DNA of 64,000 bases from Pseudomonas guangdongensis. Lineage in GTDB: Bacteria; Pseudomonadota; Gammaproteobacteria; Pseudomonadales; Pseudomonadaceae. Made by a program: the position numbers and the translations under genes. Position 1 is the first letter of the stretch. Every line of letters starts with the position of its first letter. The notes under the pieces were generated by a model. It was not told the origin of the DNA. It saw only the letters and a list, made by a program, of their open reading frames with translations, and did no database searches. Below are positions 33,801 to 40,960 of this stretch, piece by piece. The stretch spans positions 992,001-1,056,000 of the forward strand of contig NZ_LT629780.1 in assembly GCF_900105885.1 (NCBI RefSeq). The letters run 5' to 3'.

Positions 33801-34571
33801 CGCGGCATAGGCGTTGGCCTGGATGCGGTCGGGGTTGGTCTTGCTGACGAAACCGCCGGGCAGCACGAAGAACAGGTCGACCTTGCCCTCGACGTGCTTC
33901 TCCTTGAGGATCGCCTTGGCCAGGTAGCCCATGTCGAGGAAGGCCCCGGAGCCGGTGCCGCCGGCCGCCGAGCCACAGATCACCACGCGCACCTTGCCCG
34001 GCTCGATCTCCAGGCCCAGGCGCTTGAGCTTGTCGGCCTGAGCGCCGATGTTGCTGAGCAGGCGCTCCAGCTTGCTGCGGATCTTGTCGCGGATCACCGG
34101 GTACTTATCGAAGAAGTACAGCCGCGACAGGGCGCGAATCTGCCCGGCCCCCTTGCTCGGGTCGATGCCCAGCTGGCGGATCTTCGCCGGGGTCAGCGGG
34201 AACCACTCGGCGACCTCGCGGTGGCGCTTGAGTTCGTCGTCGGAGTGGGTGTACTTGCTCAGGTCGAGGCGCTCGATGAGCTTTTCCTCGGAGGTGAAGG
34301 CCACCTGCTCGGCCAGCACGTCGGTCTTCACCGACTTGCCGTCCTGGGTGACCTCGCCGGCGTCCAGGTCGAAGTTGATGAACTGCGCCAGCGGGAAGTC
34401 GGAGATCTGCTGGACCCGCGCATTGCCGCCCCAGATCGCGTTGAGGATGCGCCGGCGCAGGCGGATGTTGACCTTCATGCCGGTGCCGCCGAGGGCGATG
34501 AACAGGGTCGGGCGGATCTTCTCCGTGACCGTCGCGGGGCTCTGCGGCAGGGGGTTGAGGGGCTCGTTCAT
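30873..34571 (-). CDS. Large tubulin/FtsZ-superfamily protein with C-terminal GYF_2 domain
   Basis: This 1232-residue protein has a Rossmann-like GTPase start, TLFIALGGTGMK (residues 22-33). The tubulin-type phosphate loop AAGGTGSGAF places GGTGSG at residues 204-209. This pattern matches the Tubulin_2 branch of large tubulin-like proteins. Residues about 230-400 continue the GTPase/tubulin-like core and about 420-1110 are largely helical with coiled-coil stretches. A Pro-rich linker (about 1115-1158) contains PPGV at 1151-1154. A GYF_2 domain follows (about 1160-1215, with TYGPYSFALL and WREGLANW). I could not find a clear T7 catalytic-loop motif, so GTP hydrolysis is inferred. It is the centre of a five-gene cluster. 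Confidence 0.88.
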   Translation of the reverse strand: MNEPLNPLPQSPATVTEKIRPTLFIALGGTGMKVNIRLRRRILNAIWGGNARVQQISDFPLAQFINFDLDAGEVTQDGKSVKTDVLAEQVAFTSEEKLIERLDLSKYTHSDDELKRHREVAEWFPLTPAKIRQLGIDPSKGAGQIRALSRLYFFDKYPVIRDKIRSKLERLLSNIGAQADKLKRLGLEIEPGKVRVVICGSAAGGTGSGAFLDMGYLAKAILKEKHVEGKVDLFFVLPGGFVSKTNPDRIQANAYAALMELETALRGHRLVQQWDALDNLFIDNRPYDDAYIIDNTNVAQAKTGDMEDLYEMLSDVFFSDFTSQDFANGKRTVAVNQNQHKIKPHRVRLPQDYGDDTELRFTTHYSSLGQAVLDTQVDARQNVRLHRQVQQMLKAFFGIANAGFNGNRPTDKERDDFLREQLAIVPRTFTELPEFLAKVELTHATGEFTHYQVADDLLQVEGGLSVGAQIEQKVEHLFEQLLHGGADKDQWLQHVREIQQQLDRDTKGNRVDSAEHNHEALIRENRLKRLAALTCEDALPEQLFRRLDDDERGGLDYTLALVEMLKDRLENETSGIVPALERNAVRFAELAEKLETAELAREFERLKETTGKGLLARLSGKERQAETVLGQVKEALRDSLLFYVRHVAAREAAVLLRELSDWLGRKQGVDHQGRVQWSGFVGRLQDGRNAVDSLLAGIDEDIARIDAHIRERHATLIPLALPQGSDEMPTQSPELREWAKDAFADFGGSRSLFAKLQSDEGREELLFKLRNKAAQQLPASAQVATGDPLLAALALLTAEEQREKFRLLLQRAMPWVPLSLTGGFGIGRQNYTCMIGVKDAVEFKRLYGAMLQQELPQGTGMVADQLQFIESGTPGKLVCYVELSGFPAPALTPLPTYLASYRKESQLIPLHTHKRTSQFVQPIQLTQEQYRQLAEDFKLYLHAIALGVLKRRADDKYEILIDGDNFAVGDEFAVRQNGLDALQRTEIVEQVRRRLNTLHSPQQLAALVALFDDCRKQAYRPLKRSGEGGNAETLFLTFPYKLAELLMREYEQRLAEHPASQVQSWKERAAGQLERFAERLAGSRGDVYADEVHPEHREKLQLRAEFFQAGWLEQQLGAAAAPASVAFPAAAAPAPQAAVPPAPPGSLPPPPPGVPLQPQYDYHLSVAGQTYGPYSFALLQQYAQSGHVTRDSLLWREGLANWQPAAQLAELAGLFAPPVPAAPVAPPPPVMN

Positions 34572-34647
34572 CGGTCGACTCCTTGGGCCAGGCGGCGCTG
34601 GCGAAAAATCCTCTGCCGGACGGCCGCAGCCGCCCGGCCTCGACGGC

Positions 34648-35040
34648 TCAGCGCTTGGCGGAGAAAGTCATCAGCCAGGCGACCAGCGAGGCGGCGGCCA
34701 GGCTGCCCAGCGGCGCCAGGTAGAGCGGGGCCATGAACTGTCCGGCATTGATGAAGGCCAGCACGGCGATGGCAGCGACCAGCAGCAGGGTCAGGAACAG
34801 GAACCAGCCCGAGGTGTTGGCGCGGCTCGGCGCCACCCGCTCGCGCACCCGCCAGTTGGCATAGGCGTTCTTGATCACGAAGAAGATCGCCGCCAGCACC
34901 ACCAGGGCCACCACGCCGACGATCACGTCGCGGCTGTCGGCCTTGGGCGGGCCGAGGTCGAGGCCGGTGGCGGGGAGTGCGCTGGTGGTGGCGGTGAGGG
35001 GGCTGGTCACCGGGGCGGGCAGTGCGCTGCTTTGGGCCAT
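34648..35040 (-). CDS. Small three-helix membrane protein of the tubulin-like cluster
   Basis: This 130-residue protein has an N-terminal low-complexity stretch (about residues 1-35). Three predicted transmembrane helices lie at about 38-57 (RDVIVGVVALVVLAAIFFVI), 77-95 (GWFLFLTLLLVAAIAVLAF) and 103-125. I recognise no family. It lies between the vWA-like gene (25 bases away) and the tubulin-like gene (76 bases away). Its composition is like its neighbours, so it is probably a real cluster component that anchors the others. Confidence 0.72.
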   Translation of the reverse strand: MAQSSALPAPVTSPLTATTSALPATGLDLGPPKADSRDVIVGVVALVVLAAIFFVIKNAYANWRVRERVAPSRANTSGWFLFLTLLLVAAIAVLAFINAGQFMAPLYLAPLGSLAAASLVAWLMTFSAKR

Positions 35041-35065
35041 GAAGAGACTTCCTTGCGGTTGGGCG

Positions 35066-36541
35066 TTACTTGAGGGTCACGGCGCTGTTCGGGGCCTGCC
35101 AGGCGATCCGGGGCGAGCCCAGACCGCGCGCCAGGGTGGCGACCTTCTCGCCGCGGGCGTCGTGGATGTCGAGCTGGGCGAACGGCTTGAGCAGCACCTT
35201 GCGCGCCTCGCCTTCGACCAGCAGGGTGGTCGGCCGGCGGGCAGTGAGGCGCAGGCCGGCATAGGCCAGCAGGCCGAGCAGCAGCAGGCCGGCGCCGAGC
35301 AGCGCCAGCAGCGGGCCGATCGGGTGGCTGATGCGCAGCAGCAGCGGGATGCGGGTGGCCGAGGCGGTGGTTTCCGCCGGGGGGATGAACACATCGGGCA
35401 ACGCATCGCCGGGGAACAGCTCGTTCATGTGCTCGACGAACTGCGGCGAGATGCGCAGCTGCTGGTCGTTGAGCTGGATCTCCAGGTGCCCGGCACGCTG
35501 GTAGCCGCTGGAGAGCAGCACCTCGCTGGACCACAGCGAAGGCAGCGCCGGCAGCTGCAGGTCGATGCTCAGCGGCGCCGAGCGCTGGCCCGGGTCGAGA
35601 TTCTCCAGCTCGGCCACGGAGAGCTTCGCCGCCAGCGCCTCGCCGGGGATGTCCAGACCGAGGTCGATGCGCGCCGAGGCGATCTGGTAGGGATTGAAGC
35701 GGTTCTCGAAGGCACCGAGCAGGGTGGCGGTCTTCGCCGTGCTGTCGGCGTCGAAGTCGAGGATCAGCGTCTGGCGGTCGGCCGCCAGGCTGGCGCCGAC
35801 GCCGGGGGTGTCCTGCAGGCCGGTGGGCACGAAGCGCACCGCCGCCTGGGTCAGCGGCTTGAGGCGGGCCTGGGCGCCGGGCAGCACCTCGGCCAGCGCC
35901 GGCTGCGCCAGTACCGCTTCGAGGGCCTCGCCGGCCGCCGCGCCGTAGGCGATGGCATAGACCATCAGGCCGTTGGCGGCGTAATTGGGGCCCTGCACCG
36001 GCATCTTGCGCGGGAAGGCGGCGATCCGGCTGATCACCGCCTCGCGGTGCAGCAGGTCGTAGAACTCGCGGTTGCGCAGCTGGGTTTCGCGACTGTTGTT
36101 GGGGCTGTTCTTGTTGTTGGTGACGATCCAGACGATCCCCTCGCGGCCTTCCAGAGCGGTCTGGATGGCCGCCAGCAGGGCTTCCTTGAAGTCGGTGTCG
36201 GCATAGGCGCCGCCGGCCTTGCGGGCCAGGGCGAGCTGCTCGATGGCGACCTGCAGTTGCGGGTGGTTGCCCGGCCCGCGATAGCTCCACAGCGGCGAGG
36301 GATGCTGGCTGCTGGCCTGGTTGAAGCCGCCCAGCACCACCTCGCCGCTGCCGGCGGCGGCGGCGATCAGCTGGCCGACCAGCGGCTTGAAGCCCGATTG
36401 CGGGTCCAGATAGAAGGGCTCCATCCAGCCCGAGTTCTGCACCAGGAAGACCTGGCGCAGCGCGGTGGTTTCGGCCTGGGCGGCGGTGCACAGACCGAGC
36501 AGGAGGACGGCAGCGAGACGGCGAAGGTTGTTCAGGACCAT
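35066..36541 (-). CDS. vWA-like membrane protein of the tubulin-like cluster
   Basis: This 491-residue protein has a signal peptide ending near AQA (about residue 23). A von Willebrand A-like domain follows: FLVQNSGWMEPFY at 32-44, then EVVLGGFNQ and EGREGIVWIVTNNKNS. The MIDAS-type position is degenerate, with Gln35-Asn36-Ser37-Gly38-Trp39 where DxSxS is usual. A beta-rich region occupies about 250-400. One transmembrane helix lies at about 408-430, and a C-terminal beta-domain of about 60 residues is probably cytoplasmic. Its start overlaps the end of the upstream zinc-ribbon/propeller gene by 10 bases, so translation is likely coupled. Confidence 0.8.
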   Translation of the reverse strand: MVLNNLRRLAAVLLLGLCTAAQAETTALRQVFLVQNSGWMEPFYLDPQSGFKPLVGQLIAAAAGSGEVVLGGFNQASSQHPSPLWSYRGPGNHPQLQVAIEQLALARKAGGAYADTDFKEALLAAIQTALEGREGIVWIVTNNKNSPNNSRETQLRNREFYDLLHREAVISRIAAFPRKMPVQGPNYAANGLMVYAIAYGAAAGEALEAVLAQPALAEVLPGAQARLKPLTQAAVRFVPTGLQDTPGVGASLAADRQTLILDFDADSTAKTATLLGAFENRFNPYQIASARIDLGLDIPGEALAAKLSVAELENLDPGQRSAPLSIDLQLPALPSLWSSEVLLSSGYQRAGHLEIQLNDQQLRISPQFVEHMNELFPGDALPDVFIPPAETTASATRIPLLLRISHPIGPLLALLGAGLLLLGLLAYAGLRLTARRPTTLLVEGEARKVLLKPFAQLDIHDARGEKVATLARGLGSPRIAWQAPNSAVTLK

Positions 36542-37971
36542 CGGTAGAGGGCTCCGTTCGAGTCGATGGCCAGCCACAGGGCGTCGTCGAAGACCAGCCA
36601 CTGCGCATCCCAGGGGCGCTCCACGCTCAGGTGCAGGCTGCGCCGTTCGCCGTCGATGCGCTCCAGACAGTAGTCGGTCGGGTGGGGGCCGGGATTGGCG
36701 AAGAACTTCTGCACCGAGGAACGGTGATCGACCCGCAGGCCGAGCAGCAGCCGCTCGGCGGCGAACTCCATGAACGGGTAGAACACCTGCTTCTGGGTGT
36801 GCAGGTTGCGGTCGTACTCGTCCCAGGGCCGCTGCAGCAAGGCATCGGACTGGATGCTCAGGTGGCCGGTGCCCATGCGCGTGCCCTGCAGCAGACGCCG
36901 CTCCTGGAGGCGACCGTCGAGCTTCACGTAGCACATGGCCTGCCGCTCGGTTTCGATCAGCTGCTGCCAGAAGCCTTCGCCGTCGCGGAACGGCGGGCCG
37001 AACTCCGGGTACGCCTGCCAGCCCTGCGGCCAGGCATGCCAGCGCACCTGCGCCTGCGCGCCGTCGTCCAGGCGCAGCTCCAGGTAGCCCTGACTGCCGA
37101 CCCACAGCAACTGGCGGTCGGCGGCATTGAGGATCGGGGCGGACAGCTTCTGCAGCGCCGGGGCATCGATGTCCTCCAGCGCCCGGCTGCTCCAGGCCTC
37201 GCCAGCGCTGTCGGCCAGCAGCACGCGACCGTCCTGCAGCAGCGGCACATAGACGCGCCCTTCCAGTTCGCCCGGTGCACCCAGGGCTCGGCCGGAGCAG
37301 CGCTGCAGGCGATAGCTGAGCTGCAGCGGATCGACGCACAGGCTGGTGGCGCCCTCCGTACCGGCCAGCAGCAGGCGCGGGCCGGCGGCGGTGTCGAGCA
37401 GGGCCAGCCCCCAGGCCCAGAGCTCCAGGTCGAAGCCGCCCAGCGGCTGCTGCTCGGCGACCAGGCTCAGCCACTGCTCGCTGCTGCGCTGCCAGAGGAA
37501 CAACTCGCCGGCGCGACTGAGGGCGAACAGAGCGTTGCCGTGGCCGCCCAGCGGCGCGGCGAAGTACAGCAGACCGCCCTTGCGCGGCGCCTTGAGGACC
37601 TGCCGGTGATCGTCGAGGCTGCCCGGCCGGGCGAGCAGGCGTTCGAGCAGGGCGCCGGCCGGACTGCCGGCGCGCTCATGGCAGCGCCAGCCGCCGGTCT
37701 GGCCATAGGGCGGCAGCCACGGCTGCGTCTCGCCCGGCGCGCCCAGCGGGGCGCCGCAGTGCGGGCAGTGGCGGAAGGCGGCGGGCAGGAAGGCCGACAC
37801 CCGGCAGCGCGGACAGCGCCGGGTGGCGATGAGGAAATCGAGATCGCCGAGCGCCTCGGGCAGCGGAACGCCCCGATGGCTGCGCAACTGGAAGGCACCC
37901 TGGCCGTCTTGCGTCCAGAACTGGTCTTCGAGATGCCACTCGCAGGCATCGCCAGCGTCGATGATGTCCAT
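36532..37971 (-). CDS. Zinc-ribbon protein with propeller-like C-terminus, first gene of the tubulin-like cluster
   Basis: This 479-residue protein has no signal peptide and no transmembrane helix. A zinc ribbon with Cys53, Cys56, Cys69 and Cys72 (CPRC...CPHC) lies near the N-terminus. The remaining 380 residues show repeated short beta segments ending in W or F (FALSRAGELFLWQ, DDALWLAIDSNGALYRW), suggesting a WD40/propeller-type fold. I recognise no named family. It is the most upstream gene of the cluster. The 179 bases before it (37972-38150) are the likely promoter region. Confidence 0.72.
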   Translation of the reverse strand: MDIIDAGDACEWHLEDQFWTQDGQGAFQLRSHRGVPLPEALGDLDFLIATRRCPRCRVSAFLPAAFRHCPHCGAPLGAPGETQPWLPPYGQTGGWRCHERAGSPAGALLERLLARPGSLDDHRQVLKAPRKGGLLYFAAPLGGHGNALFALSRAGELFLWQRSSEQWLSLVAEQQPLGGFDLELWAWGLALLDTAAGPRLLLAGTEGATSLCVDPLQLSYRLQRCSGRALGAPGELEGRVYVPLLQDGRVLLADSAGEAWSSRALEDIDAPALQKLSAPILNAADRQLLWVGSQGYLELRLDDGAQAQVRWHAWPQGWQAYPEFGPPFRDGEGFWQQLIETERQAMCYVKLDGRLQERRLLQGTRMGTGHLSIQSDALLQRPWDEYDRNLHTQKQVFYPFMEFAAERLLLGLRVDHRSSVQKFFANPGPHPTDYCLERIDGERRSLHLSVERPWDAQWLVFDDALWLAIDSNGALYRWS

Positions 37972-38150
37972 ATGATCCTGTCGTCACGATCCGTTGTGGA
38001 TACACCAGCCCCCGGGAACGGATTGGCGCGGCGGCGGCGGTCGGATGACCGCGACCGTTGGTCGGTGCAAGTCGCTGTGGTGCGGCATGATGGCATGTGG
38101 AGATCGCTTGTCAATTGGCGCCTTGGCCGGACGATTTCCGGCCGGCGCCC

Positions 38151-40100
38151 TCACGGCAGCCGCAATCCGCCTTCGCTGCGATGCAGCGTGCGCAGCTGCT
38201 CGCCGAGGGCGGCGAGGTTGGCCGCGCCGCCGTCCAGTTCGACGCGCCGGGGCGGGTCGAGCAGCGCGCGCAACTGGCCGTCGAGGCGCTCGCCGAGCGC
38301 CTGCAGGCGCTGCTGGCGGGCCTGGCTGGCCCGTTCCAGGGCCTGCAGCTCCTCCGCCTGCGGCAGGCCGTAGCCGCCGTCGAGCAGTTCCGCCGGGCGG
38401 CTGAGGAAGCCGCTTTCCGCCAGCAGGCGGGCGAAGGTGCGCTCGGCCTGCGGCGCCGCGCCGTGGCGGCGATCCAGGTGGCGGCGCTTGAGCTCGTCGA
38501 GGGCGAGCAGTTGCTGGCGGCGCAGCGCGGCCTGTTCGAGCAGCAGCAGGGCGGCACTGGCGCGCAGATCGGCGGCGGCGAAATGCGCGCGCCGCGCGGC
38601 GGCCGGCAGGGCCAGCCAGTCCTCGACCGCCGCGACCGGCAGGTCCAGCTGGCGCCGGGCGATGGCGAACATCGCCCGGTAGCGCTCGGCGAAGGAGTCG
38701 AAGCGATAGCCCAGGCGCAGCGCCTCGCGCGGGTCGTCGAGCACCCGGCGGTCGGCCAGGCCGCGGGCGTCGAGCAGTTCCAGCAGGCCGCTCGGGGTGA
38801 TGCTGTCGAGCCCGGCCAGGCGCGGATCGGCGCTGCCGCTGCGCAGCAGCTTGAGGGTCTCCACCGCGCAGTTGTTGCTGAGGAACCAGTATTCGCCGTC
38901 CTGGCTCCAGTGCAGTTCGGCGGCGCGCTCGGCCAGCGCGCGCACCTGGGACGGCGCCAGGCGCAGCGGCAGCGAGGCGAGGCCGCGCAGTTCCACCTTG
39001 GTGTATTCGTCGACCACCTGGGCCAGCGGCAGCAGGAACAGCCGCGAGGGATAGGCGCCGGTCAGGCCGTCCCAGCTCGACAGCTGCAGGTCGTCGACGA
39101 AGGCGCGGTAGGACAGCACCAGGTGCTCCTGCAGGTCCAGCCGGCAGTCCGGCCCCGGCGCGCGGCCCGGCGCGCAGATCACCAGGCGCAGCATGCTGTG
39201 ACCCCAGCGGCTCACCCACTGGTCGTTGGCCTCGGCGTACAGGTAGTCCACCGCGTAGACCCGCGCCGGATCGAGGCGGCCGAGCGGCGCGCGGGCGAAG
39301 TCGCGGCCGGCGTCCAGGTATGGCAGGGTAGCGGCGCAGGTCGCGCGCGGCGCCGGCGCCCAGCCGAAGTGGTCGCGCAGGTAGCGGTACAGCGCCGGGC
39401 GGCGGCAGGCGTAGGCGGGATCGAGGAGGAAGTATTCGAGGTTGACCGCGACGAACTCGCGCGGGTTGTGCCGCTCGTAGGCGTCCGGACTGCGCAGCCA
39501 CAGCGGATTGTCCGCCTCGCGGGCGCCGCGCCGGCCGACCCGCTCGGCCCAGCCGGCCAGGTCGAGCAGCCGCGGATCGTCGCCGAGGGTGAAGCGCCGC
39601 GCCGTCTGGCCGCGGCACTCGACGGGCAGGCCAGGCTCGCCGAGGCTGCGCGCCTGCTGCCGGCAGCGGCGGATAAGGCGCGCCTCGGCCGCGTTCCAGG
39701 CGCGCTCGCGGTCGTAGAGGTGGGCCAGTTCGTGGATCAGGGTGGCCAGCAGCTCGCGGCGCAGGGTGCCGTGGCTACGCCCGGTGCGCTGCCGGGCGGC
39801 GCTGCCGTCGGCCAGAGCCGGCAGCAGCCGGGCGTTCAGCTCGAAGGCGCTGCGCCGGCTCAGCCGGCCGTAGGCGTCGTCGGGCAGCGCCGTGCTCCAG
39901 CGCACCCGCACGCGGCGGTCGAGGCGCTCGCGCAAACGCGGCGGCAGCGCCGCCTGCGCCTCGTCGAGCAGGGCTTGGCTGGCGGCGCGTTCGGCGGCGC
40001 TCAGGCCGTCGGCCGCCAGCTCCAGGCGCAGCCCCGCGCCCGCCTCGGCGGCCAGCGCCAGGCCGAGGCCGCACAGCAGCGCCAGGGCGCGGCCGATCAC
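38151..40100 (-). CDS. DUF4105-type protein with HExxH motif
   Basis: This 649-residue protein begins with GTG and a signal peptide (RALALLCGLGLALAAEAGA). An N-terminal segment carries HELAH in LLATLIHELAHLYDRE, a zinc-peptidase-type HExxH (about residue 120). The central region matches my memory of DUF4105 proteins: NDQWVSRWGHSMLRLVIC, LSYRAFVDDLQLSSWDG, and SNNCAVETLKLL with a conserved Asn-Cys. The C-terminal 150 residues are helical and coiled. Envelope-located hydrolase activity is plausible but unproved. Its start overlaps the upstream DUF2388 gene's stop as GTGA. Confidence 0.75.
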   Translation of the reverse strand: MIGRALALLCGLGLALAAEAGAGLRLELAADGLSAAERAASQALLDEAQAALPPRLRERLDRRVRVRWSTALPDDAYGRLSRRSAFELNARLLPALADGSAARQRTGRSHGTLRRELLATLIHELAHLYDRERAWNAAEARLIRRCRQQARSLGEPGLPVECRGQTARRFTLGDDPRLLDLAGWAERVGRRGAREADNPLWLRSPDAYERHNPREFVAVNLEYFLLDPAYACRRPALYRYLRDHFGWAPAPRATCAATLPYLDAGRDFARAPLGRLDPARVYAVDYLYAEANDQWVSRWGHSMLRLVICAPGRAPGPDCRLDLQEHLVLSYRAFVDDLQLSSWDGLTGAYPSRLFLLPLAQVVDEYTKVELRGLASLPLRLAPSQVRALAERAAELHWSQDGEYWFLSNNCAVETLKLLRSGSADPRLAGLDSITPSGLLELLDARGLADRRVLDDPREALRLGYRFDSFAERYRAMFAIARRQLDLPVAAVEDWLALPAAARRAHFAAADLRASAALLLLEQAALRRQQLLALDELKRRHLDRRHGAAPQAERTFARLLAESGFLSRPAELLDGGYGLPQAEELQALERASQARQQRLQALGERLDGQLRALLDPPRRVELDGGAANLAALGEQLRTLHRSEGGLRLP

Positions 40101-40414
40101 CGGGCGAGCAGGGCCTGCGCCAGCTCGGCGTCGCTGGCCTGGTGGGCCTCGGGCAGGCGCTCGCGCAGCACGCGCAGGGCGGCTTCCAGTTGCGCGCCGC
40201 GGATCGCACCGTCGCTGGCAACGAAGCTGGCGGCGTCGTCGCGGGCCGCCTGCACCACCTTCAGGTCGCGGATCGAGGTGGTGGTGTCGGAGGTGAAGTC
40301 GAGGCTGCGGTCGAGGGCGCGCACCAGGATGTTGCTGGTGGCGACCAGGGTCTGCGCCTGGGCGCCGGCGGCGAGCAGCAGGCCGAGGGTCGCGACGGCG
40401 AGAGCGGAACGCAT
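40097..40414 (-). CDS. DUF2388-family small exported protein (copy 1)
   Basis: This 105-residue protein has a signal peptide (ALAVATLGLLLAAGAQAQ). The conserved family segment AARDDAASFVASDGAIRGA is near residues 55-74. Its function is unknown; DUF2388 proteins are small periplasmic proteins found mainly in Pseudomonas. The stop overlaps the start of the DUF4105-type gene, so the two are translated together. A near-identical core occurs in the gene at 40502-40819. Confidence 0.8.
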   Translation of the reverse strand: MRSALAVATLGLLLAAGAQAQTLVATSNILVRALDRSLDFTSDTTTSIRDLKVVQAARDDAASFVASDGAIRGAQLEAALRVLRERLPEAHQASDAELAQALLAR

Positions 40415-40465
40415 GGGAAAGTCTCCTGTGGGGTTGGGCGGGGCGGCCGCGCCGGGCGTCGGACG

Positions 40466-40485
40466 AAAAACGCCGGCATCCGGCG
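40466..40485 (-). terminator. Intrinsic terminator between the two DUF2388 genes
   Basis: On the minus strand CGCCGG, loop ATG, CCGGCG (40485-40471) is followed by TTTTT. It would end or attenuate transcripts from the upstream DUF2388 copy before the second copy. Confidence 0.75.
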
Positions 40486-40501
40486 CCGCCCGCAGGCGGT
40501 C

Positions 40502-40819
40502 TTACAGCACCAGGATGGCGCGCGCCAGCTGGCGGTCGTCGGCGTCGAGCTGCGGGGCGCGCTCGCGGATGTGGCGCAGCGCGGCCTCCAGGCGCGCGCC
40601 GCGGATCGCCCCGTCGCTGGCGACGAAACTGGCGGCGTCGTCGCGGGCGGCGAGGACGATCTTGTCGTCGCCGAACGAGGAGGACAGGTCGCTGGTGCTT
40701 TCCGAGACGCCGACGCTGGCGCCGGCGAGGGCGTCGGTGGTCATCACGAAGCTGGTGGCCTGGGCCTGGGCGGCGCAGGCCAGCAGGCCGGCGGCGAGGA
40801 GAAGGGCGAAACGGGGCAT
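40502..40819 (-). CDS. DUF2388-family small exported protein (copy 2)
   Basis: This 105-residue paralogue of the neighbouring DUF2388 gene has a signal peptide (FALLLAAGLLACAAQAQ) and the shared core AARDDAASFVASDGAIRGA, then LEAALRHIRERAP. ATG 40819 is preferred over an ATG three codons earlier because GGAT lies 7 bases upstream of it. The pair looks like a tandem duplication that has diverged outside the core. Confidence 0.8.
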   Translation of the reverse strand: MPRFALLLAAGLLACAAQAQATSFVMTTDALAGASVGVSESTSDLSSSFGDDKIVLAARDDAASFVASDGAIRGARLEAALRHIRERAPQLDADDRQLARAILVL

Positions 40820-40866
40820 GGCGATCATCCTGCAGTGGCATCACGGAATCGGTTCGGACCACGGGG

Positions 40867-40891
40867 GCGGCGCCGGGTTCGCCGGCGCCGC
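40867..40891 (-). terminator. GC-rich hairpin after the DMT exporter gene
   Basis: GCGGCGCCGG (40867-40876) pairs perfectly with CCGGCGCCGC (40882-40891). It lies downstream of the DMT gene on the minus strand and upstream of the DUF2388 copy. There is no T tract. Confidence 0.4.
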
Positions 40892-40960
40892 AGGGTCGGC
40901 ACGGCGCGCAGACTGCCCGAAGCCCGGCCGCCTGCCAAGCCCGCCGCGCCGGGCGGCCGG

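Noticed and set aside
30153..34736. A 1527-codon open frame on the plus strand opposite the tubulin-like gene.
   Set aside because: It is a shadow of the high-GC coding strand: low-complexity composition, no recognisable domain, and the opposite strand holds clear motifs.
29859..37971. Phage or plasmid tubulin (PhuZ/TubZ) segregation system.
   Set aside because: The protein is about three times longer than PhuZ or TubZ, no phage, replication or TubR-like gene is nearby, and partners are membrane and zinc-ribbon proteins.
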